Shown here in pieces: positions 1 through 8,978 of a DNA stretch of 64,000 nt. The stretch is from positions 372,001 to 436,000 of the forward strand of contig JABCZD010000005.1 in assembly GCA_013289855.1 (NCBI GenBank). Reading direction: 5' to 3'. A program made the translations under genes and the position numbers. The DNA comes from Acidobacteriota bacterium (GTDB lineage: Bacteria; Acidobacteriota; Terriglobia; Acidiferrales; UBA7541). Positions within the stretch are counted from its first letter, which is position 1. Every line of letters begins with the position of its first letter. The notes beneath the pieces are model-generated. The model worked only from the letters and a program-made list of their open reading frames with translations, was not told the DNA's origin and did not search any database.

Positions 1-1580
1 ATGCTGGCGGCGCGGGAAATTTTTGGCAGGCCGGGCATTAGCATCATGTTGCCGGCGATGGCGACCACGAAGCCTGCGCCGGAGGAGAGGTTGGCGTCGG
101 TGACGTTGAGAGTCCAGCCCGTGGGGGCGCCCATTTTTTTCGGGTCGTCGGATAAAGAATATTGCGTCTTGGCGATGCAGACGGGGAGTTTTGCGTAACC
201 CCATTCGGCGTATTGGCGGAGTTTTGTGCGGGCTTGTCCGCTGAAGGTGGCGCCTGCGCCGCCGTAAACGTTGACCACTACTTTGTGTACTTTTTCTTCG
301 AACGAATCGTTTGGCGAATAGATCGGTTGCGGATTCGCATCGGGATTTGCGGCGATGGTTTCTACTACGCGTTCGGCCAGTTCGGCGGCACCGGCACCGC
401 CTTTGGTGAAGGCTTCGTTTAACGCGCTGACTACGCCGTGTTCCTTGCAATAGCCGAGCAGGCGATCCAGCTCGGCCGGGGTGTCTTTCGGGAAGCGATT
501 GATGCCGGCAACGATGGGGACGCCGAAGCGTTTCAGGCTGTCAATGTGTTTGCCGAGATTGGCGAAGCCTTTTTCCAGGTCGCCTTCGCCCTGATTGCGC
601 AGGCTTTGCGCGGTGGTGACCAGGACGGCGACGCTGGGGCGAATGCCACTGGTGGGCATTACGATGTCGAAATATTTTTCCACGCCGAGATCGGCGGCGA
701 ATCCGCATTCATTGACGACGTAGTCGGCCAGGCGCAGACCCATTTCTTGCGAGAGGATGCTGCTGGTGCCGTGGGCGATGTTGGCGAAAGGTCCGGTGTG
801 GACGGTGGCGGGAGTGCCTTCGGTGGTTTGGACGAGATTGGGGAGAATGGCTTCGGTGAGCAGGGCCATCATGCCGCCAGTGGCGCCGAGTTCTTGCGCG
901 CGGACGGGTTTGCCGTCTTTGGTGGTGCCGACGATGATGGCGTCGAGACGTTTGCGAAGATCTTCACGGCTGGCGGCGAGCGCGAGGATGGCCATGATTT
1001 CGCTTGCGGCGGTGATGACGAAGCCGGTGTGGCGATTGGCGCCTTCGCGTTTGCCGCCGACTTCGACCGTAATGCGACGGAGGGCGCGGTCGTTCATGTC
1101 CATGCTGCGCGGCCAGGTGATGCGGGCGGGATCGAGCTGGAGATCGTTGCCGTGGAAGAGGTGCGCGTCGACTAACGCGGCGAGAAGATTGTGGGCGGAG
1201 GTGATGGCGTGGAAGTCGCCGTTGAAGTGGAGATTAATTTTTTGGCTGGGTTCGAGCTGGGACATGCCGCCGCCGGCGGCGCCGCCCTTCATGCCGAAGA
1301 CGGGGCCTAGGGAGGGTTCGCGTGAGGTGATGATGGATTTTTTGCCGATGCGTTCGAGGCCCTGGGTCAGGCCGATGGAGGTGACGGTTTTGCCTTCGCC
1401 GGAAACGGTTGGGGTGGTGGCGGTGACGAGGATTAATTTTCCGCGGCGGCGCACGAAGGCAGGGTCGGAGAGGAGTTCGAGTTTTATTTTTCCGGCGGCC
1501 GAGCCGAGGGGTTCGAAATATTTATCGGGCAGGCCTAGTTTGGCGGCGATTTGCTGGATGGGGAGGAGAGGTTTGGTCAT
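1..1580 (-). CDS. fhs: Formate--tetrahydrofolate ligase, C-terminus cut by window edge
   Basis: Cytosolic enzyme that joins formate to tetrahydrofolate using ATP, giving 10-formyl-THF for one-carbon metabolism. Reading the minus strand from the ATG at 1578-1580 gives an unbroken frame of about 526 residues that runs off the left edge. The family is usually about 555-560 residues, so roughly the last 30 are missing. Visible motifs are the P-loop TPTVSGEGKTVTSIGL (about residues 56-71) followed by SREPSLGPVFGMKGGAAGGG, both hallmarks of the family. No strong Shine-Dalgarno precedes the ATG. The long plus-strand frames over 162-1674 are mirror images of this GC-rich gene. Identification is secure; only the end is unknown. 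Confidence 0.95.
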   Translation of the reverse strand, partial: MTKPLLPIQQIAAKLGLPDKYFEPLGSAAGKIKLELLSDPAFVRRRGKLILVTATTPTVSGEGKTVTSIGLTQGLERIGKKSIITSREPSLGPVFGMKGGAAGGGMSQLEPSQKINLHFNGDFHAITSAHNLLAALVDAHLFHGNDLQLDPARITWPRSMDMNDRALRRITVEVGGKREGANRHTGFVITAASEIMAILALAASREDLRKRLDAIIVGTTKDGKPVRAQELGATGGMMALLTEAILPNLVQTTEGTPATVHTGPFANIAHGTSSILSQEMGLRLADYVVNECGFAADLGVEKYFDIVMPTSGIRPSVAVLVTTAQSLRNQGEGDLEKGFANLGKHIDSLKRFGVPIVAGINRFPKDTPAELDRLLGYCKEHGVVSALNEAFTKGGAGAAELAERVVETIAANPDANPQPIYSPNDSFEEKVHKVVVNVYGGAGATFSGQARTKLRQYAEWGYAKLPVCIAKTQYSLSDDPKKMGAPTGWTLNVTDANLSSGAGFVVAIAGNMMLMPGLPKISRAAS

Positions 1581-1700
1581 TTTGTGGAAGCTCGAGTGCA
1601 GGCTGCCATGCTCGTGTGAAAGTTGTGAGACACAAAGCAACATTGTAAGCAGGGATGGGGGAATAAAGCGATAGGGCTAGACGTATAGATGGGAGAGAAA

Positions 1701-1925
1701 ATGTTGGCTATTCGACTTCCGCGATCCATCGAGAGGCGCCTGGGCAAGCTGGTGCGGCGAACAGGGCGAACCAAAACATTTTATGTGAGGGAAGCCATTT
1801 TGAAGCATTTGCAAGATTTGGAGGATTTGTATTTGGCGGAAGATGTGCTTATGCGCATACGGAGAGGGGAGGAGCGCACGGTTACGTTGAAAGAGGCCGT
1901 GAAACGTCATGCGCGGCCGCGTTGA
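1701..1925 (+). CDS. RelB-family ribbon-helix-helix antitoxin, apparently orphan
   Basis: Small (74 aa) DNA-binding protein of the RelB/StbD-like antitoxin type: MLAIRLP strand, then SIERRLGKLVRRTGRTKTFYVRE and a helical tail LEDLYLAEDVLMRI. In this family the protein represses its own operon and neutralises a RelE/ParE toxin encoded just downstream. I prefer the ATG at 1701, preceded by GGGAGAG, over the ATG at 1689, because family members start MLAIRLP. The 194 bases that follow hold no credible toxin frame before the convergent yvcK gene, so the toxin seems to be lost or encoded elsewhere. The fold is clear; the partner is unknown. Confidence 0.75.
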   Translation: MLAIRLPRSIERRLGKLVRRTGRTKTFYVREAILKHLQDLEDLYLAEDVLMRIRRGEERTVTLKEAVKRHARPR

Positions 1926-2119
1926 GGTATCGGGACGAAGGCAAAGGACAACGCGGAGGCGCAGAGTTGCCGGAGGAGCGCGGAGGACAAATAAGGCGCT
2001 GCGGATGACACCACCGGCGCCAATCGGGAGATTGGCGTTCCCAGGGAGAAGGCGGAAGCGTTTGACGCCCCTGCAACGGCATCGGCAGCTCACTGCGCCA
2101 ATGCAGAGGCGGCGGAAGT

Positions 2120-3166
2120 TTATGTGGAGTTGCGGAGGAAGTTGTCCAGAAGGAGGCGGGCTAGGCGGCGGGTGTTGTGGCGGATTACGGTTTGTTCGTC
2201 GAGGAGGTTGGCTTGGATTACGCGGAAGCCTAGCTTTTGCAGGGCGGGTTGATCGACGACGACGGGATCGGCGCCTTGGGTGCGGTAGCGGCGGGCTACT
2301 CCGGGAGAAACGGCTTGGCGATTGGCAACCACGCAATCGATTACACGGCGCTGGGAATTTTTGCGGAGGGTGTGTTGCTGGATGGCGCGGAGATGGTCGG
2401 CCAGGGCGTAGCCGGCGGTTTCGCCGGGCTGCGTCATTAGATTGGCCACGTAGACGCGCGGGGCTTTGGAATGGATGATGGCGGCGGCGATTTCAGGAAT
2501 TAAAAGATTGGGCAGGATGCTGGTGTAAAGGGAGCCGGGGCCGAGGAGGATAAGGTCGGCTTTGCGAATGGCTTCGATGGCTACGGGCAGGGGGCGAACA
2601 TTGGGGGAGGAGAGCGCGATTTTTTTTATGCGAGAGTTGCTGGCGGTGATTTTTGTTTCGCCGTGAACGATTTTGCCATTTTCGAGGGTGGCGACGAGGT
2701 GAACGTTTTCGAGCGTGGAGGGGAAGATACGTCCGCGGATGGCCAGGACTTTGCTGCTTTCCCGGATGGCTTCGGCGAAATCTCCGGTGATGTGGGTCAG
2801 GGCGGCGAGGAAGAGATTACCGAAATTGTGGCCGATCAAGCCGCGGCCGGCCTTGAAACGGTATTGGAAGAGGCGGCCAAGTAAAGCTTCGTCTTTGGAG
2901 AGAGCGACCATGCAGTTGCGAATGTCGCCAGGTGGGAGGATGCGATTTTCGCGGCGCAACCGGCCGGAAGAGCCGCCGTCGTCGGTGACGGTGACGATGG
3001 CGACGAGGTCGGAGATGGGGCGTTCCGGGGTGGGGTGATCGTCGCTGCGGCGGACGCAGTGTTGTTTGAGGCCGCGGAGGAGCGTGGAGAGGCCGGTGCC
3101 ACCGCCCAGGGCTACGACGCGGAAGCCGCGGCGGAGGATTTTTGTGGGTGATGGCTTTTTTGGCAT
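2120..3166 (-). CDS. yvcK: YvcK/CofD-like UDP-sugar-binding gluconeogenesis factor
   Basis: YvcK-family cytosolic protein. Bacillus and Mycobacterium homologues bind UDP-GlcNAc and are needed for cell-wall precursor supply and growth on gluconeogenic carbon. The 348-residue frame has the family signature FRVVALGGGTGLSTLLRGLK at residues ~15-34, the VTVTDDGGSSGRLR segment and GHNFGNLFLAALT. Its length is slightly above the ~320 usual for the family, with a short basic N-terminal extension (MPKKPSPTKILRR). It is related in fold to CofD (2-phospho-L-lactate transferase), but no other F420 genes are nearby, so YvcK is the better call. Confidence 0.92.
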   Translation of the reverse strand: MPKKPSPTKILRRGFRVVALGGGTGLSTLLRGLKQHCVRRSDDHPTPERPISDLVAIVTVTDDGGSSGRLRRENRILPPGDIRNCMVALSKDEALLGRLFQYRFKAGRGLIGHNFGNLFLAALTHITGDFAEAIRESSKVLAIRGRIFPSTLENVHLVATLENGKIVHGETKITASNSRIKKIALSSPNVRPLPVAIEAIRKADLILLGPGSLYTSILPNLLIPEIAAAIIHSKAPRVYVANLMTQPGETAGYALADHLRAIQQHTLRKNSQRRVIDCVVANRQAVSPGVARRYRTQGADPVVVDQPALQKLGFRVIQANLLDEQTVIRHNTRRLARLLLDNFLRNST

Positions 3167-3292
3167 GCGGCTTTATGGTGCAACACAACGATGCAAACGA
3201 ATGTGGACTGTACTGGGCGAAAGAAGTGTACCGGAAAGTGCGTGGGGAAGTGAATTTGAGTGGACGAAGGGTGGCTGTTAGTCTTAGTTGCT

Positions 3293-3631
3293 TCAGCGGA
3301 GATGCCAACCCCTCCGTTTGACGTAAGCGTCTACAAGAGGCGCCAGCCATTTGATAGTCATACCCACAACGAAAAACGTGAGTCCGAACAGACCGGTCAA
3401 GAGTCGGGAAAAAAGAGCATCAGGCCACGTGATCCATACAGGGAACCAGACGACAAATACCGCAAACAGGATAAGCAAGGAAATCAGAATCCATCGTCTC
3501 GGCCGGGCTCCAGGGCTTAGGCGGCGGTACAACTTGCCGCGCCGGAGAATGATGATTGAAAGCACAACGGCGGAGATTCCCGATCCGATCGCAAGGTTAA
3601 ATATGATTAGCGTCCAATCGTGCGAGAACAT
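3293..3631 (-). CDS. Small hypothetical membrane protein
   Basis: A 112-residue frame with three strongly hydrophobic segments (about residues 6-28, 45-65 and 75-95) and basic loops (RRGKLYRR, GARPRR). It is therefore probably an inner-membrane protein with a cytoplasmic, Arg-rich C-terminus. An AGAGGG sequence lies just ahead of the ATG at 3629-3631. It sits alone between yvcK and a TPR gene, all on the minus strand. I recognise no family and no function can be assigned. Confidence 0.6.
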   Translation of the reverse strand: MFSHDWTLIIFNLAIGSGISAVVLSIIILRRGKLYRRLSPGARPRRWILISLLILFAVFVVWFPVWITWPDALFSRLLTGLFGLTFFVVGMTIKWLAPLVDAYVKRRGWHLR

Positions 3632-3708
3632 TGCCCTCTATTTAATAGCAGAACCACGACGGTTGTCCAATTCTGGCTATAGTGGCTCGCTGCAAAGGGT
3701 ATGCGCTG

Positions 3709-4332
3709 TTAGCCGGAGTAGCCTTCTTTTTCCGGGTAGAGGAGTTCGGTGAAGCGGGGGTCTTCCTGGAGGAAGGCGAAGTCTTCGTCATTGCGGGCGT
3801 GGAAGCGGTTTTCGGATTTTAGTTCGATGGCTACTTTTAGATTGGCCATGGCGGAGTCGGCTTCGCCGGTCAGGCAGTCGAGGGCGGCCAGGGCGTAGTG
3901 GATGTGGTCGGCCTTGGGCGCGGCTTTGCGGGCTTTGACCAAACTTTCGCGGGCGTCGTCCCAGCGGCCGATGTTCATCATGGCCACACCTCGTTGATAA
4001 TGTTCGTCGGCGGTGCGGGGATTTTGTTCATGCGAGGGCTTCATGCGCTGATCGGCAATGTTGATGTGCATGCGGGCGCGATCGATTAATTCCTTGCTGG
4101 GACCTTCGAGAACTTTTTCCAGTTCCTGCTTGGCTTTGGCAAATTTCTGCTGGTGGAAGAGGCTGAGAGCCTCGTCATAAAGCTTGAGTTGCGCCTGGAC
4201 GCGCGGGTCAACCATCTCTACGCCGCCGCGTTGCGGGGGGTGGGGAGGAGGTAAGGCCTTTTTTTTCATTGGCTTAGACTCGACGCGAGAGGAGTGTTTG
4301 GACGCATGAGAGGGTTTATGGGCTTTAGCCAT
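3709..4332 (-). CDS. TPR-repeat protein
   Basis: About 207 residues from the ATG at 4330-4332. The open frame extends further upstream, but that part is Arg/Ser-rich and looks non-coding. A Lys/Pro/His-rich N-terminus (AKAHKPSHASKHSSR) is followed by tetratricopeptide-type helices: YDEALSLFHQQKFAKAKQELEKVL, then HYQRGVAMMNIGRWDDARESLVKA and a third, degenerate copy. TPR proteins scaffold protein contacts; the partner cannot be read from the sequence. The last ~40 residues (FHARNDEDFAFLQEDPRF) resemble the TPR-end motif common in acidobacterial proteins. No signal peptide is visible, so it is probably cytosolic. Confidence 0.75.
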   Translation of the reverse strand: MAKAHKPSHASKHSSRVESKPMKKKALPPPHPPQRGGVEMVDPRVQAQLKLYDEALSLFHQQKFAKAKQELEKVLEGPSKELIDRARMHINIADQRMKPSHEQNPRTADEHYQRGVAMMNIGRWDDARESLVKARKAAPKADHIHYALAALDCLTGEADSAMANLKVAIELKSENRFHARNDEDFAFLQEDPRFTELLYPEKEGYSG

Positions 4333-4608
4333 GAGGCGGATGCTAGCAGAGGCGGTATCGCGCGTCAATTCGGTGAAATGACAGCCGAGAGACGGGGATG
4401 GGCCGCTGGAGCGCCGCAGCGTCGAAAATGCTGTAACTTGCACCCGTTACCTACGAGTGCCACGGCCCAAAAATAACACGCCTATGCGGAGGCATTCTCG
4501 CGGAAACTAGGAAAGCGGTAACGAGCAGGCGACACGCGCTGCGGTGAGTGGTGGCCTTAGGTTCGTCGCCTATGTTATAAAAATCAGACCGAGATCGAGC
4601 GAGCAAAC

Positions 4609-5196
4609 TTGCCTTTCATTAATTTTCCCGCGCGCGAAATCAATTGCAAGCTGGTGTACTACGGTCCAGGTTTGGGCGGAAAGACCGCGAACCTGCAGTG
4701 GATCTACGACCACACGGGACAAAATCAAAAAGGCAAGATGGTTTCGCTGGCGACGGAGACCGACCGCACGCTGTTTTTTGATTTTCTGCCGCTGGATTTG
4801 GGGACGGTGCGTGGGTTCAAGACGCGCTTTCATTTGTATACCGTGCCGGGGCAGGTTTTTTATGAGGCCAGCCGCAAGCTGATTTTGAAGGGCGCGGATG
4901 GCGTGGCGTTCGTGGCGGATTCGCAAGAGGAGCGGCTGGACGCGAACTTTGAAACGATGGAAAACCTGCAGGAACATCTGAAGGAACACAAGCTGGATTT
5001 CACGACGATTCCTTACGTGCTGCAATTGAACAAGCGGGATTTGCCGAATGCCATGCCGGTACAGGAACTGACGCGGCAGTTACAGAAGAAGGGCGAGCCG
5101 GTGCTGGAAGGCGTGGCGGTGACGGGGCAGGGCGTGTTTGAGACGCTGAAGGAATTGGCGAAGATGGTGTTGTCGGAGTTGAAGAAGAGCGGGTAA
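4609..5196 (+). CDS. mglA: MglA-type small Ras-like GTPase (TTG start)
   Basis: 195-residue GTPase of the MglA group, which in Myxococcus sets cell polarity and drives gliding or twitching motility. The P-loop GPGLGGKT lies at residues ~19-26, the switch region includes [11 protein letters not shown], and the base-specificity motif is NKRDLP. The length matches MglA (~195 aa). The start is TTG at 4609-4611; family members begin exactly at this sequence ([19 protein letters not shown]). No MglB/roadblock partner is adjacent, which is common for acidobacterial copies, so a motility role is only inferred. Confidence 0.9.
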   Translation: MPFINFPAREINCKLVYYGPGLGGKTANLQWIYDHTGQNQKGKMVSLATETDRTLFFDFLPLDLGTVRGFKTRFHLYTVPGQVFYEASRKLILKGADGVAFVADSQEERLDANFETMENLQEHLKEHKLDFTTIPYVLQLNKRDLPNAMPVQELTRQLQKKGEPVLEGVAVTGQGVFETLKELAKMVLSELKKSG

Positions 5197-5206
5197 GTGT
5201 TGTTGA

Positions 5207-5221
5207 GCGGCGTCGCGCCGC
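5207..5221 (+). terminator. Possible hairpin terminator after mglA
   Basis: Perfect inverted repeat GCGGCG-TCG-CGCCGC begins 10 bases after the mglA stop codon. No T-run follows, so it may be a weak or factor-assisted terminator, or only an RNA-stabilising hairpin. Confidence 0.35.
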
Positions 5222-5259
5222 GAACCCTTAATAATCGTCGCGCCTGTTCTGTCGTGACG

Positions 5260-6159
5260 CTAATAGAGATGGAGAGTTATTTCGATCGGAAGTGTCACGG
5301 CGACAGTGTGACCGTCCTTCATCGCCGGGTTGAACTGCCACCACTGGATCGCTGATATCGCGGCTTCGTTTAAACCAAATGGTGCGCCGCGCAACGGCAC
5401 GACGCTGCTTGCACGTCCCCCCGCAGTCACGACGACAGTTAAAACCAAAGTGCCCTGGAATTTGGCGGAGCGAGCGGCGGGGGAATAACTAGGAGCAGGG
5501 CAGTAGACACAAGTGGGGTTGGTGACCCCGTTCTTTCCGGCCACGACGACTCCCGCGGGTGCAACTGAATCCGGTACAGGGTTGTGCGAAGAGAAGGGGT
5601 CGAGTGGGGCGAGGTCGGCAGCCAGGTCGCCGTGGTAGGTCGCCGCGAGATCTTCTTTCGGCCCGGACCATTTGGAATCCGCAGAAAGCCACCGTGCTGT
5701 GAGCCGCAATTTCCCATCTTGACTTTCGGCAGTTCCCGTAAGAATCGTAGTGGCACCCAGTTCTTTGCCGAGCCAGCGCATGGCATCGTCGTTGTTAAGA
5801 AGGTCGGCGGGAATCCGCGCTCTCTCGAGGTAGGTGTGTAGGAGCGTGCGATTGATGATCTCAGTTGCACCGAGGAGTGAAGCGAAGTCCTCGGCGATTT
5901 GATCGGCGAGTTCTATGCCCAGCTGCGATGTCTCGCCGGATGCATTAGTAAAGTCAGCGACGAGAATGCTGCAGTTCGGTGGTTTGCAACCGGCTTCGCC
6001 TTTGTCGTGCAGGAAACGGCTTGCAAACCCGTGGAGCTCGGGTTCCGGCAGCGGTCGTACAGGTTGCGCTTGCGCCCTTGCAACGGCCCCAGCAAGCAGG
6101 AAACTTGCCAGAGTGATCGCAATGCGCAGTGCGCACGTGATGCGCTCAGGGCCAGTCAT
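5260..6159 (-). CDS. Exported TonB C-terminal domain protein with CsgG/TolB-like N-domain
   Basis: 299 residues. A signal peptide (hydrophobic core ITLASFLLAGAVARAQA) leads to an N-terminal domain reading ILVADFTNASGETSQLGIELADQIAEDF, which resembles the CsgG/TolB-N type fold found in exported proteins. The last ~90 residues are a TonB C-terminal domain (GTLVLTVVVTAGGRASSVVP, then AISAIQWWQFNPAMKDG and LPIEITLHL). TonB-C domains contact outer-membrane receptors in energy transduction. Here there is no N-terminal transmembrane anchor plus Pro-rich spacer, so it is probably a periplasmic TonB-like protein rather than the classical energiser. No ExbB/ExbD genes are nearby. Confidence 0.8.
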   Translation of the reverse strand: MTGPERITCALRIAITLASFLLAGAVARAQAQPVRPLPEPELHGFASRFLHDKGEAGCKPPNCSILVADFTNASGETSQLGIELADQIAEDFASLLGATEIINRTLLHTYLERARIPADLLNNDDAMRWLGKELGATTILTGTAESQDGKLRLTARWLSADSKWSGPKEDLAATYHGDLAADLAPLDPFSSHNPVPDSVAPAGVVVAGKNGVTNPTCVYCPAPSYSPAARSAKFQGTLVLTVVVTAGGRASSVVPLRGAPFGLNEAAISAIQWWQFNPAMKDGHTVAVTLPIEITLHLY

Positions 6160-6213
6160 ATAGCGGGGAAGCGTAACACGAAGTACCGCTAGAAAGTGGC
6201 GGCCCCAAGGCGG

Positions 6214-6597
6214 CTAAAATTTGGCGAGGGCTTGTGCTTCGGTTTCGAAGGTGGGAATGGCGTCGACTAGGCGGGTGACGGTTAGGGAATCGCGTACGCG
6301 GCCGGGGCCGCAGACGAGGTGCAGGGAACCTTTCTCGCGGGCCAGGCCGATGGCTACGCGGACCAACGTGGAAATGCCGGAGCTGTCGATTTGCGTGACG
6401 TGGTTGAGGATGACCACAACTTTGTGGACGCCGCGGCGGACGATGGAGTTGAGCGCTTCGTGCAACTGTTCGGCGGATTCGCCGATGGCCAGGCGGCCGT
6501 GAACGTCGACGATGGAAACGTCGCCTTGGTCGCGGACATCGATTTCCATGGGGTTGTGATCGGGCATCTCGTGGTGTCGTTTGGGGACCACTTTCAA
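6214..6597 (-). CDS. STAS-domain anti-sigma-factor antagonist
   Basis: SpoIIAA/RsbV-type STAS protein. It covers the domain from MEIDVRDQGDVSIVDVHGRL through IDSSGISTLVRVAIGLAREKG to the C-terminal helix. In partner-switching pathways the serine of the DSSG motif (present) is phosphorylated by an anti-sigma kinase, and the unphosphorylated form releases a sigma factor. I place the start at TTG 6595-6597 because GGGAGGG lies 7 bases upstream. An in-frame ATG at 6565-6567 has a poorer ribosome site but is the alternative. No RsbW-type kinase or phosphatase is adjacent, so its partner is elsewhere. Confidence 0.88.
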   Translation of the reverse strand: MKVVPKRHHEMPDHNPMEIDVRDQGDVSIVDVHGRLAIGESAEQLHEALNSIVRRGVHKVVVILNHVTQIDSSGISTLVRVAIGLAREKGSLHLVCGPGRVRDSLTVTRLVDAIPTFETEAQALAKF

Positions 6598-6848
6598 AAT
6601 CGTACCCTCCCTGGCCGACGCGGACTGCGGGCGCGACGCTCCGTTGCGACTTTGCAGCGCAACTCGGGCTGGACGCACATTATACGCTGGCGGGGGTGTT
6701 AGACAAGATACGTACAAAATTTTTGTGGACTGGGACTTTTGCCAGGAACTGCGCAAACTGCGATTCGCCTCGATTGCGTGGACCGCCACGGGAAGGTCCG
6801 CAGTGGGGGCCACAATTGTGATGATAGAAAGGCGAAGAAAACGCTGGA

Positions 6849-6866
6849 GATAGTTCGCGAGCTATC
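6849..6866. promoter_or_regulatory. Candidate operator palindrome upstream of amtB
   Basis: GATAGTTCGCGAGCTATC is an 18-base near-perfect palindrome, symmetric except for one pair (position 6 against 13, a possible T-G). It lies about 57 bases upstream of the TATAAT element of amtB, where an activator could bind. The cognate regulator is unknown. Confidence 0.35.
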
Positions 6867-6922
6867 ACTAAATTTGATACTGGCAATGCAAAGTTCAATC
6901 AATGGCCGCGCGTGACGATGCG

Positions 6923-6928
6923 TATAAT
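6923..6928 (+). promoter_or_regulatory. Candidate -10 element of the amtB-glnB-glnD promoter
   Basis: Perfect TATAAT hexamer 63 bases upstream of the amtB start. The sequence 16-18 bases upstream has no good -35 match, which would fit a promoter that depends on an activator. Confidence 0.4.
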
Positions 6929-6991
6929 TCCGGACACGGAATCGCATGTCCCACTGAAAGCAGTTAAATCAAGGCAGTGGAGCGGAGAACT

Positions 6992-8859
<1,868 letters not shown>

Positions 8860-8978
8860 CGCTCGCGGCGCGTCTCGGGTTGGATCGCAGAGGCGATGCA
8901 AAGCCCGATCCGCGGCATCGGGCGGCCTCCGGCAAGCAAGGATCTGTGACGCCACCAAATTATCCTAGGGTTAATCCC

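Larger units (their letters stand above)
6598..6991. other. Intergenic region ahead of amtB
   Basis: About 390 bases between divergent genes with no convincing coding frame. It contains the inverted repeat at 6849-6866 and the -10 element at 6923-6928, listed separately. I looked for a sigma54 -24/-12 signature, as expected for nitrogen genes in proteobacteria, and found none. Confidence 0.5.

Noticed and set aside
162..1674. Long plus-strand frames opposite fhs
   Set aside because: They mirror the clearly recognisable fhs gene; their products have no domain and are Ala/Gly/Arg biased.
6598..6991. Sigma54 promoter ahead of amtB
   Set aside because: No TGGCAC-N5-TTGC match with correct spacing; the TGGCAATGC at ~6882 lacks a -12 element.
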